Shown here piece after piece: positions 18,598-25,907 of a DNA stretch of 64,000 nt (within the stretch, counting starts at the first letter, position 1; each line of letters opens with the position of its first letter). Under the pieces are notes generated by a model. The model ran no database searches. It saw only the letters and a list, made by a program, of their open reading frames with translations, and was not told the DNA's origin. The stretch is taken from the NCBI RefSeq assembly GCF_036227605.1, contig NZ_CP109487.1:3360001-3424000 (forward strand). Reading direction: 5' to 3'. This DNA is from Streptomyces sp. NBC_01439 (GTDB taxonomy: Bacteria > Actinomycetota > Actinomycetes > Streptomycetales > Streptomycetaceae). The position numbers were made by a program, and so were the translations under genes.

Positions 18598-20028
18598 ATG
18601 CGCCGTTCCAAAATCGTCTGCACGCTGGGCCCCGCCGTCGACTCGTATGAGCAGCTGAAAGCGCTCATCGAGGCAGGTATGAACGTGGCCCGATTCAACT
18701 TCAGCCACGGGTCCCAGGCAGAACACCAGGAGCGGTACGACCGCGTCCGGCAGGTCTCCGAGGACACCGGGCGCGCCGTCGGCGTCCTCGCCGACCTCCA
18801 GGGCCCGAAGATCCGTCTGGAGACCTTCGCCGAGGGTCCCGTCGAGCTGGTGCGCGGTGACGAGTTCACCATCACCACCGAGGACGTCCCGGGTGACAAG
18901 TCCATCTGCGGCACCACCTACAAGGGCCTCCCGGGCGACGTCGCCAAGGGTGACCAGATCCTGATCAACGACGGAAACGTCGAGCTCCGGGTGACCGAGG
19001 TCGAGGGCCCGCGGGTGCGGACCATCGTCATCGAGGGCGGTGTCATCTCGGACCACAAGGGCATCAACCTGCCGGGTGCCGCCGTGAACGTCCCCGCCCT
19101 GTCGGAGAAGGACGTCGACGACCTCCGCTTCGCCCTGCGGATGGGCTGCGACATGGTCGCCCTGTCCTTCGTCCGCGACGCCAACGACGTCAAGGACGTC
19201 CACAAGGTGATGGACGAGGAGGGCCGCCGGGTCCCCGTCATCGCCAAGGTCGAGAAGCCGCAGGCCGTCGAGAACATGGCGGCCGTGGTCGACGCCTTCG
19301 ACGCGGTCATGGTGGCCCGCGGTGACCTGGCCGTCGAGTACCCGCTCGAAAAGGTCCCGATGGTCCAGAAGCGGCTCATCGAGATGTGCCGCCGCAACGC
19401 CAAGCCGGTGATCGTCGCGACCCAGATGATGGAGTCGATGATCACCAACTCCCGCCCGACGCGCGCGGAGGCGTCCGACGTCGCCAACGCGATCCTCGAC
19501 GGCGCGGACGCGGTCATGCTGTCGGCCGAGTCCTCGGTCGGCGCCTACCCGATCGAGACCGTCAAGACGATGTCGAAGATCGTCACGGCGGCCGAGGAGG
19601 AGCTCCTGTCCAAGGGCCTCCAGCCGCTGGTCCCGGGCAAGAAGCCGCGCACCCAGGGCGGCTCCGTGGCCCGCGCGGCCTGCGAGATCGCCGACTTCCT
19701 GGACGGCCAGGCGCTGATCGCCTTCACCCAGTCCGGCGACACCGCCCGCCGCCTGTCGCGCTACCGCGTGACCCAGCCGATCCTGGCCTTCACCACCGAC
19801 GTCAACACCCGCAACCAGCTCACGCTGAGCTGGGGCGTCGAGTCCTACATCGTGCCGCACGTGGACACCACCGACGCGATGGTCGACCTGGTGGACGGCG
19901 AGCTGCTCAAGCTGAACCGCTACAACCAGGGCGACACCATGGTCATCACCGCCGGCTCGCCCCCCGGCGTCCCCGGCACCACCAACATGGTCCGGGTCCA
20001 CCACCTGGGCGGCGACGCCCGCGACTGA
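18598..20028 (+). CDS. pyk: Pyruvate kinase
   Basis: 476 residues. Transfers phosphate from PEP to ADP. It opens MRRSKIVCTLGPAV, followed by MNVARFNFSHGS, and contains the K/E-containing catalytic signature VIAKVEKPQAVENM and MVARGDLAVE. A beta-barrel B domain spans about residues 70-165 and a C-terminal regulatory domain follows from about 345. It seems to be expressed from its own leaderless promoter rather than solely with ackA, and it ends at a strong terminator. Confidence 0.96.
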   Translation: MRRSKIVCTLGPAVDSYEQLKALIEAGMNVARFNFSHGSQAEHQERYDRVRQVSEDTGRAVGVLADLQGPKIRLETFAEGPVELVRGDEFTITTEDVPGDKSICGTTYKGLPGDVAKGDQILINDGNVELRVTEVEGPRVRTIVIEGGVISDHKGINLPGAAVNVPALSEKDVDDLRFALRMGCDMVALSFVRDANDVKDVHKVMDEEGRRVPVIAKVEKPQAVENMAAVVDAFDAVMVARGDLAVEYPLEKVPMVQKRLIEMCRRNAKPVIVATQMMESMITNSRPTRAEASDVANAILDGADAVMLSAESSVGAYPIETVKTMSKIVTAAEEELLSKGLQPLVPGKKPRTQGGSVARAACEIADFLDGQALIAFTQSGDTARRLSRYRVTQPILAFTTDVNTRNQLTLSWGVESYIVPHVDTTDAMVDLVDGELLKLNRYNQGDTMVITAGSPPGVPGTTNMVRVHHLGGDARD

Positions 20029-20061
20029 CGTCGCCCGCCGCACCGACTCTGCCGCACAGAG

Positions 20062-20105
20062 GCCGAGGGCGGCACCCCGCAGTGATGCGGGGTGCCGCCC
20101 TCGGC
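20062..20105. terminator. Strong terminator hairpin after pyk
   Basis: A perfect 19-bp GC-rich stem (left arm GCCGAGGGCGGCACCCCGC) around the 6-base loop AGTGAT, followed by GTTTT on the plus strand. It sits between convergent genes, so it can also stop transcription of the minus-strand cluster. Confidence 0.9.
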
Positions 20106-20130
20106 GTTTTCGCGCGTGCCCGGTACGGGA

Positions 20131-21516
20131 CTACTCCGGCGGGCCGATGTAGTTCTTCAGGCCCGGAACCGTCAGGGTGCCGCCGAACTGGCCGGCCTGA
20201 ACCACCTTGACGTCCGTGAAGAAGGCGAACGGGACGTTCAGCGGCGGCGGGCTGTTCGGGGTGAACTCGACCGGGATCAGGTCGAAGAGGTCGCCCTTGA
20301 GGCTCTCGGTGTACATCGTCACCGTGCCGCCGCGGATCTTGGACGTGGAGCCCGGACGCGACTTCAGGTGGGCGACGTTCCCCGACGCGCCGACCGTCTG
20401 GTAGAGGTCCTTGATGTCCAGCGATTCCGCGGTGAACTTGAGGACCTTCTTGGTCTTGCCGCCGGCCGTCTTCACCTCGACGATGCCGTGGTAGTCCAGG
20501 CCGTAGAGGGTCAGCCTGGAGCTGTCGAGGTACCAGGGCTCATCCGGCAGGAGCGGGATGTCCTGCTCCAGCTCGGCGTCGGCCAGCGCCTTGGCGTCGT
20601 AGGTCGGGCACGGGAAGGGCTGCTTCCCGTCCGGGTCCTTCGTCTCCTCGTCCTTGGCCTTGTCCTCGTCCTTGTCCTCGTCCTTGTCCTCGTCCTTGGC
20701 CTCGTCCTTGGCCTCGTCCTTGGCCTTGTCCTTGGACGCGTCGCCCTTGGCCTTGTCCGCGGCTTCGTCCTTGGCCTTGGCGTCGCCCGTCTCGTCCTTG
20801 GGGTCCTGCTCGGTCTTCTTGACCTCCGCGGACAGCTCCTTGACGTCGACACCGGCCTTCTTCGCCGCTTCGCGGATCGCGTCCGCGGCCGGGTCCGGCG
20901 TCGGGGCCGCCGTGGCGGGGCCCGACGGAGTGGTCGCGGGCGTCGGGGTCGCCTTCGCCGTCGCGTCCTTGAGGGGCCTGCCGAGCTCGTCCACGAGGTT
21001 CTTGAGCGCGTCGCCGACACCCAGCGGGTCCAGCGGGTTCGTGGACTTGGTCGCCTCCGGAGCCGGCGTCGTGGCCGCGGGCGCGGCCGGGGCCTTCTCG
21101 TTCGCCACCGGGGGCTTGGCCGCCGACGGAGACGTGCTCGGCTTCGCCTTCTCCTTCACGGAGGCCGATGCCGATGCCGACGGAGAGGGCGTCGCGCTGG
21201 GCGACGTGCTCGCCGAAGGCGTCTTCGAGGGCGAGGGCGAGGGGGACTTCGACTCGGTCTCCGCCGGCTCGTCGGACCGTGTCACACACGGCCCGGGCGC
21301 GAAGGGGATCTCCTTGTCGTCGGCCACGGCCAGTTTCGGCGCCATGCCCATCCCGACGAACACGGCCGTCGGCATCGCCGCGAGCGCCATCGTCTTGCCG
21401 ACGGGTATCTGGATCTTGTTCAGCAGCGACTTCCTGGGCGCCGCGTGGCGCGGCCCCTTCACTACACGGGACTCTGCGCCTGGGGCCACGCCCCGCTGCG
21501 TCTCGTCACCCCGCAC
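20131..21516 (-). CDS. Large secreted/exported repeat protein of the DUF6230-DUF6114 cluster
   Basis: About 461 residues from a GTG at 21516 with GGGAGGAACA directly upstream; an ATG 15 bases further up also exists. The N-terminus is basic, then a hydrophobic stretch (KTMALAAMPTAVFVGMGMAP) ends in KLAVADD, consistent with export. The middle is disordered: a Ser/Pro/Thr/Ala tract (about residues 80-210), then a charged KDEAKDED-type repeat. The C-terminal ~190 residues (from QPFPCPTYDAKAL) are a beta-rich globular domain with patterning like the DUF6230 protein (TVTMYTESLKGDLFDLIPVE). It overlaps the DUF6114 gene by 11 bases. Probably a cell-envelope partner of its two neighbours; function unknown. 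Confidence 0.75.
   Translation of the reverse strand: MRGDETQRGVAPGAESRVVKGPRHAAPRKSLLNKIQIPVGKTMALAAMPTAVFVGMGMAPKLAVADDKEIPFAPGPCVTRSDEPAETESKSPSPSPSKTPSASTSPSATPSPSASASASVKEKAKPSTSPSAAKPPVANEKAPAAPAATTPAPEATKSTNPLDPLGVGDALKNLVDELGRPLKDATAKATPTPATTPSGPATAAPTPDPAADAIREAAKKAGVDVKELSAEVKKTEQDPKDETGDAKAKDEAADKAKGDASKDKAKDEAKDEAKDEDKDEDKDEDKAKDEETKDPDGKQPFPCPTYDAKALADAELEQDIPLLPDEPWYLDSSRLTLYGLDYHGIVEVKTAGGKTKKVLKFTAESLDIKDLYQTVGASGNVAHLKSRPGSTSKIRGGTVTMYTESLKGDLFDLIPVEFTPNSPPPLNVPFAFFTDVKVVQAGQFGGTLTVPGLKNYIGPPE
20645..20734. repeat. In-gene 12-bp imperfect tandem repeat encoding the KDE tract
   Basis: Tandem units of about TCGTCCTTGTCC / TCGTCCTTGGCC (minus strand encodes KDEA/KDED) run for roughly 90 bp. 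The frame stays open and the copy number may vary between strains. Confidence 0.8.
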
Positions 21517-22087
21517 TGTTCCTCCCGCCATCGGCGTGGGCAGTCGTCTCGCTCGCGTGTGCCGTTTCCGTCACGTGGGGACCCGGGACGCCGTGGGCGC
21601 CCATGTTCGCCGTCGCGTCCGCCTTGCTCAGGCCGACGACGCCCGGCTCCGCCACCGGCTCCTCGCCCTCCTCGACCGGCTGCCCCGGCGCCCAGGCCAG
21701 GGCGAGTGCGCCGCCGACCATGGAGAAGGTGAAGCCGACGAAGAAGCCACCGAGGTTGGACACCGGGATCGAGACCAGGGCGAGCAGGATCGCGGCCACG
21801 CCGGCGAAGACACGGATGGTTTCCTGGAACCAGAGGGCCAGGCCCAGCGTGATCAGCAGTACGCCGATGATCAGTGCACCGGCGCCGCCGGTGGTGGCCA
21901 TCGCGAGGCTGACGTTGCCCAGCCGCAGGTCCGCGTAAGGGAAGTAGGCGATCGGGAAGCCGCCGAGGAGCGTGAACAGCCCGGCCCAGAAGGGACGGCG
22001 GCCGCTCCAGGCGTGGAAGTGGTAGTAGACCACGGTGGGCCAGGCGTCGTCTTCTGCGCGAACGTAAACCGGGGCCTGGGGGTTCAT
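21506..22087 (-). CDS. DUF6114 family membrane protein
   Basis: 193 residues from an ATG at 22087 (MNPQAPVYVRAEDDAWPTVV), with a GAGCTGTTG stretch upstream. At least four hydrophobic segments are visible: WAGLFTLLGGFPIAYFPY, a Gly/Ala-rich segment ending in LLITLGLALWF, VFAGVAAILLALVSIPV, and GFFVGFTFSMVGGALALAW. The hydrophilic C-terminal tail is rich in Glu and Ala. This matches the DUF6114 family that I recall always accompanying DUF6230 in Streptomyces. Likely an integral membrane component of a surface system; function unknown. Confidence 0.82.
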   Translation of the reverse strand: MNPQAPVYVRAEDDAWPTVVYYHFHAWSGRRPFWAGLFTLLGGFPIAYFPYADLRLGNVSLAMATTGGAGALIIGVLLITLGLALWFQETIRVFAGVAAILLALVSIPVSNLGGFFVGFTFSMVGGALALAWAPGQPVEEGEEPVAEPGVVGLSKADATANMGAHGVPGPHVTETAHASETTAHADGGRNSAG

Positions 22088-22194
22088 GGACAACAGCTCC
22101 CTGGAAACGGTGGTACTTGAAAACTCTGTGGAGCCCGAACGGGCGGGGGCAACGGCTGTCACCACCCGCCCGTCCGGTCAGGCACGGGGACCGG

Positions 22195-22836
22195 TCAGTC
22201 CTTGATGTCCTGGTAGCAGGGCTGGTCGCCACCGAGGAGGCGCAGCTTCAGGTTGGGCAGCTTGAAGGTGCCCGCCGTGGTCGCCCACGCCTTCTGCTTC
22301 ACGTTCGTCAGGACGGCCCGGTCGGCACGCTGCGAGAACGCGTACGGGCTCGCGACCGTACCGGCCTGCGGCTTGGTCTTGTGGCTCGAGTCGCCGACCG
22401 CGACACCGATGTCCAGGTTGGTGAACTCGGCGTCGGTGTCGAGCTCGGCCACATCCAGGTAGATGTTGCTGGCCTCGGCCGGGGTGCCCTTGTGACCGGT
22501 CTTCAGCTGGAGCGTGATGTTGCCCAGCGGAGTCGGGGTGACCAGGGACTGGCACATGTTGGTGATCTTGGCGTTGCTGAACCCGGAGATGGTGACCGGG
22601 TGGTGCTGGGCGTTGCCCTTGAGGTCGTGTCCCTCGGCGACACCGCCGTACTGGATCAGGTTTTGACCGTCGAGCTTGTCGGCCGAGACCTTGAAGTCCT
22701 GGCCGGAGACGCTGAACGACGCCGCGAGGGCACCCTGCGCCAGACCCACACCGACCGCGGCCGTGGCCGCGATGCTCGGCACCATGACGAGCGCGAAGCG
22801 CTTCCATCTGGTCCCGCCACGAACCTGAGAACTCAT
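22195..22836 (-). CDS. DUF6230 family exported protein
   Basis: 213 residues. A basic N-terminus (MSSQVRGGTRWKRFAL), a hydrophobic core (VMVPSIAATAAVGVGLAQGA) and an ALA-A site form a signal-peptide- or anchor-like region. The mature part is beta-rich (FSVSGQDFKVSADKLDGQNL) with two cysteines. The family is often mislabelled cholesterol esterase, but I see no esterase GxSxG motif. A strong ribosome-binding site (GAGAAGGAGGAACGA) precedes the ATG. It is first in the three-gene minus-strand cluster, 107 bp before DUF6114, and probably highly expressed. Confidence 0.82.
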   Translation of the reverse strand: MSSQVRGGTRWKRFALVMVPSIAATAAVGVGLAQGALAASFSVSGQDFKVSADKLDGQNLIQYGGVAEGHDLKGNAQHHPVTISGFSNAKITNMCQSLVTPTPLGNITLQLKTGHKGTPAEASNIYLDVAELDTDAEFTNLDIGVAVGDSSHKTKPQAGTVASPYAFSQRADRAVLTNVKQKAWATTAGTFKLPNLKLRLLGGDQPCYQDIKD

Positions 22837-23465
22837 TTCGTTCCTCCTTCTCGGACGTACATCTCCGGTCCGGGCCGTGCCCGTCCTGGGATGGGAGAAG
22901 TGCTACGTCCTCGGGAAGGAGCGCAGGCGGCCGGGCCGCGGCTGTGCCACGTCCGATACACCGGCGATCACCCCCGAGCGACAACCACTGGGCCACGCGT
23001 TCGCGCAACCTGGAGGACAGGCCCCGCCGGTGTGGCAGAGACCCCCCTGTCCCACGGCCGGTGCCACTGCCACAGGCCGGCTCGGTGGGGACCCTCCACC
23101 GCGGCTCCGAGTGAGCGGCTCTGCGGGAAGGACCGAGCGTCGCCGATCGTGGTCCATTCCAGGCCGGGGCACAAGGGGGTTCGTTACTGGCGGGTAACGG
23201 CCAGATAACCTGAGGACGACCCGTCGCCGTCGGGCAGCAACACAGGGTGCCACCCAGGGCCACGACAGAACGGACGAATGGCGAACACACCGGACAGTTC
23301 ACGGGGTTCGATTTACTGCGAGTAACAGCGGCCGCGATTGCCAAGTTTTGGCAAAGCGCGGCCGCTGTTTATCTACGTGTCAACAAATCGCCGGCGACCC
23401 GGTGGCGTACGGGCGGCGCGCGGCGCAGGCCCCGGAACGGCCGCGGAGCCGGTCCGGACGGCGGC
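22837..23465. other. 629-bp gap upstream of the DUF6230 gene
   Basis: No convincing gene; open frames are short and lack ribosome-binding sites. It holds the large hairpin listed at 23324-23369 and several TTACTG/GTTACTGGCGGGTAAC-type elements. GTTACTGGCGGGTAAC (near 23182-23197) and TTTACTGCGAGTAAC (near 23312-23326) share the form TTACTGnnnGTAAC and could be a repeated regulator site for the DUF6230 promoter. Confidence 0.45.
23324..23369. terminator. Large two-level hairpin, probable terminator
   Basis: An outer perfect 13-bp stem (AACAGCGGCCGCG with its complement) encloses an inner perfect 7-bp stem, TTGCCAA-GTT-TTGGCAA (23338-23354). It lies about 100 bp beyond the stop of the minus-strand thioredoxin-like gene. 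There is no clear U-run, so a U-less terminator typical of high-GC bacteria is my best reading. The inner palindrome could instead be a protein site. Confidence 0.6.
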
Positions 23466-24470
23466 CTAGAAGAGCACCCGCGCGAGCGCCGTGCGCGCCG
23501 CGGAGACCCGCGGGTCGTCCGCGCCGATGACCTCGAACAGCTCCAGCAGCCGCAGTCGCACGGCGTCCCGGTCCTCACCGAACGTGACGCGGACGGTGTC
23601 CACCAGGCGCCCGAAGGCGTCCTCCACGTGACCGCCGACCAGGTCGAGGTCGGCCGCGGCGATCTGCGCCGCCGGGTCGCGCGGGTTCTCGGCCGCCGCG
23701 GCCCGCACCGCCTGCGGGTTCATGTGCTGGACCCGAGCGAGGAGCTCCGCCTGGGCCAGGCCCAGCTTGGCCTCGGTGTTGCCCGGGTCGTCCGCGAGCA
23801 CGTTCTTGTACGCCTGGACCGCGCCGCCGAGGTCACCGGCGTCGAGCGCGACGACGGCCGCCTCCAGCAGGGCGTCGTGCGGGCCGGCCGGGATCTCGTC
23901 CGCGTCGGTGGCGGCCGCACCGGCCCCCTCCGCGTCCGGGTCCACCTCGATGCCGATGATCCCGAAGCGGTCCTCGGCGACCTGGACGAGCTGGGCGAAG
24001 GTCTCGCGGATCTGCTGCTCGGGAACCACGCCCTGGAACAGCGGCAGCACCTGGCCCGCGACCACGGCGAAGACGGCCGGGATGCCCTGGATCTGGAACT
24101 GCTGCATGAGCATCTGATTGGCGTCGACGTCGATCTTGGCGAGCACGAGGCGGCCGTTGGCCTCGGTGATCAGGCGCTCCAGCAGCGGACTGAGCTGCTT
24201 GCACGGCTGGCACCACTCGGCCCAGAAGTCCAGGACGACCGGAACCTCTGCGGAGAGCTGGAGCACATCGCTTTCAAAACCGGCCTCGTCTACGTCGATG
24301 ACGAGCGCCGACGGCGGCACGGCACCGGCGGACGGACCCGCCCCACCGGCCCCGCCGGCCCGGTTCGCCGCTTCGGCGCGGGCCTGCTCGGCCTTGGCCT
24401 TGGCCTCGCCGGCCGCCTTCACCGCGGCGAGGTCGACGACGCCGCTCATGGACATGTTTCTGGGCTGCAT
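23466..24470 (-). CDS. Thioredoxin-domain protein with C-terminal TPR (CnoX/YbbN-like)
   Basis: 334 residues from an ATG at 24470 with GGGGGAGGATG upstream. A short Ala/Lys-rich N-terminus precedes a thioredoxin domain with FWAEWCQPCKQLSPLL and a cis-Pro at GIPAVFAV. The ~150-residue C-terminal half is helical with TPR-like repeats (GDLGGAVQAYKNVLADDPGN, then EAKLGLAQAELL). The layout matches YbbN/CnoX co-chaperone-type proteins that act as holdases or partners of chaperonins. The CXXC is retained (WCQPC), unlike E. coli CnoX. A TetR gene is divergent across a perfect inverted repeat that probably controls one or both genes. Confidence 0.85.
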   Translation of the reverse strand: MQPRNMSMSGVVDLAAVKAAGEAKAKAEQARAEAANRAGGAGGAGPSAGAVPPSALVIDVDEAGFESDVLQLSAEVPVVLDFWAEWCQPCKQLSPLLERLITEANGRLVLAKIDVDANQMLMQQFQIQGIPAVFAVVAGQVLPLFQGVVPEQQIRETFAQLVQVAEDRFGIIGIEVDPDAEGAGAAATDADEIPAGPHDALLEAAVVALDAGDLGGAVQAYKNVLADDPGNTEAKLGLAQAELLARVQHMNPQAVRAAAAENPRDPAAQIAAADLDLVGGHVEDAFGRLVDTVRVTFGEDRDAVRLRLLELFEVIGADDPRVSAARTALARVLF

Positions 24471-24609
24471 GCGTACATCCTCCCCCGTGTGCGCGCGCCG
24501 ACGAAAAAGATCGCGTGAATTGGCCGTGCCGCCGTACCGTCGCGATCGTGATGTTGAACGGCGCCGGGTCCCCACCTGGCGCCTGTAGCTCTTCGCGTGG
24601 TTGTCGCTC

Positions 24610-24632
24610 TTACGCTACGAGCCGTAGCGTAA
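24610..24632. promoter_or_regulatory. Perfect 10-3-10 inverted repeat, candidate TetR operator
   Basis: TTACGCTACG-AGC-CGTAGCGTAA lies in the divergent gap between the thioredoxin-like gene and the tetR-type gene. Length and symmetry are typical of TetR-family operators. It overlaps the likely promoter of the thioredoxin-like gene more than that of the regulator. Confidence 0.65.
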
Positions 24633-24719
24633 CTCCCCCGGCGGCCCCCCGCGCCCCTTCCGGTCCCGTGATCTGAACCACAGCGGCCCTTTTGCCTACC
24701 GGCGGGTATGGTCTCGGCC

Positions 24720-25340
24720 ATGCGCAACCCCAGCCCCGGCCGCACCGGTCGTCCCCGCAGTGCCGCCGCGGACGCCGCGATCCTCGCCGCGACCCGGGAC
24801 GCGCTCGTCGAGCTGGGCTGGTCGAAGCTGACGATGGGGGACGTGTCCGCCCGGGCGGGGGTCGCCAAGACCACCCTCTACCGGCGCTGGGCGGGCAAGA
24901 ACGAGCTGGTCGTGGACGCGGTCGCAGAGCTCTTCGACGCCCTCGAACTCCCGGACCGGGGCTCCCTCGAAGCGGACATCGAAAACGTGGTGCTGCAGTT
25001 CGCGGAGCTGCTGCGGCGCCCGGAGGCCCGTACCGCCCTGATGGCGGTCGTCGCCGAGTCCACCCGGGACGAGGCCCTGCGCGACCGGATCCGGTCGGCG
25101 ATCGTGGACCGGCAGAAACGTCTCGTCGTACTGGGTCGCGAACGGGCCCAGGCCCGTGGCGAACTCCCGTACGAGGAGGACGAGTCCCTCGCGGGCCGCA
25201 CCACGGACCTGATCTTCGACGTGATCGCGGGCACGGTGGTGCACCGCGCCCTGGTGAGCTCCGAACCGGTGGACGAGCTCTGGGTGGCCACCTTCACGGC
25301 CCTGCTGATGCACGGCCTGCGCGGCCCGGCCGTCGCCTGA
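24720..25340 (+). CDS. TetR-family regulator
   Basis: 206 residues from the ATG at 24720 (MRNPSPGRTGRPRSAAADAA); an in-frame ATG 12 bases upstream is less likely. The HTH spans about residues 15-62 (ALVELGWSKLTMGDVSARAG, then TLYRRWAGKNEL), followed by a helical ligand/dimer domain. TATGGT ends 7 bases before the ATG, and no ribosome-binding site is seen, suggesting a leaderless transcript. It is divergent from the thioredoxin-like gene across a 23-bp inverted repeat. Ligand unknown. Confidence 0.85.
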   Translation: MRNPSPGRTGRPRSAAADAAILAATRDALVELGWSKLTMGDVSARAGVAKTTLYRRWAGKNELVVDAVAELFDALELPDRGSLEADIENVVLQFAELLRRPEARTALMAVVAESTRDEALRDRIRSAIVDRQKRLVVLGRERAQARGELPYEEDESLAGRTTDLIFDVIAGTVVHRALVSSEPVDELWVATFTALLMHGLRGPAVA

Positions 25341-25389
25341 ACCCGGGCCGTCGCCCGAACCCACCCGACCGCCCGCTGCCGCCGCGCCG

Positions 25390-25860
25390 TCAGAAGGTCC
25401 ACGCCCCCGAGCGGCGCCGGGATTCCAGGACCTGCTCCGCCAGCGCCGCGGCCCGCGGGTTCTCCCCCGGCCAGGGCCGCCGACGGCCCGGCCAGCTCGC
25501 CCAGCGCAGCGCGTCGGCCTCTTCCTCGGGCCGCAGACCGGCCGCGACAAGCGCGCCCCGGGCCGCTTGGGCCCCGGCCGTGCGGTAGCCGATGTCGCGG
25601 GCGTCCGGCCAGTAGACGCCGCCGTCGGTGATCAAGGCCGCGGCCTCGACCCCGTCCAGCCCCAGCTCGATGCCGTCCCGCACCGCCGCGAGGAACTCGG
25701 CGGGCAGCCGGTCCTCCCGCGCCAGGTTCAGGATCTCCGTCCCGGCCGGCCCCGGTGGCTCGAAGTCGACGACGACGTAGGCGTAGTGGCCCCCGCAGCC
25801 GCCCTTGTTCATCACCACGCGCGCGCTGACGCCCCGTACGGGAACAGGAAGGCCGGTCAT
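25390..25860 (-). CDS. Stand-alone elongation factor G domain IV-like protein
   Basis: 156 residues from an ATG at 25860. The segment NKGGCGGHYAYVVVDFEPPG, then LPAEFLAAVRDGIELGLDG, then a late YRTAGAQAARGALVAAG reproduces the order of conserved features in EF-G domain IV (GQYGHV..., IPGEYIPAVDKGI..., AF..A...F). No GTPase or other EF-G domains are present. The final ~45 residues are Arg/Pro/Glu-rich with RWASWPGRRRPWPG. A free domain IV could mimic the tRNA-like tip that enters the ribosomal A site, or simply be a repurposed fold. It is convergent with tetR, 49 bp away, and next to icmA. Function unknown. Confidence 0.7.
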   Translation of the reverse strand: MTGLPVPVRGVSARVVMNKGGCGGHYAYVVVDFEPPGPAGTEILNLAREDRLPAEFLAAVRDGIELGLDGVEAAALITDGGVYWPDARDIGYRTAGAQAARGALVAAGLRPEEEADALRWASWPGRRRPWPGENPRAAALAEQVLESRRRSGAWTF

Positions 25861-25907
25861 GGCGCCACCGTACGGGCGCCACGACCGGCCGTCTCACCCC
25901 GCCGGAC

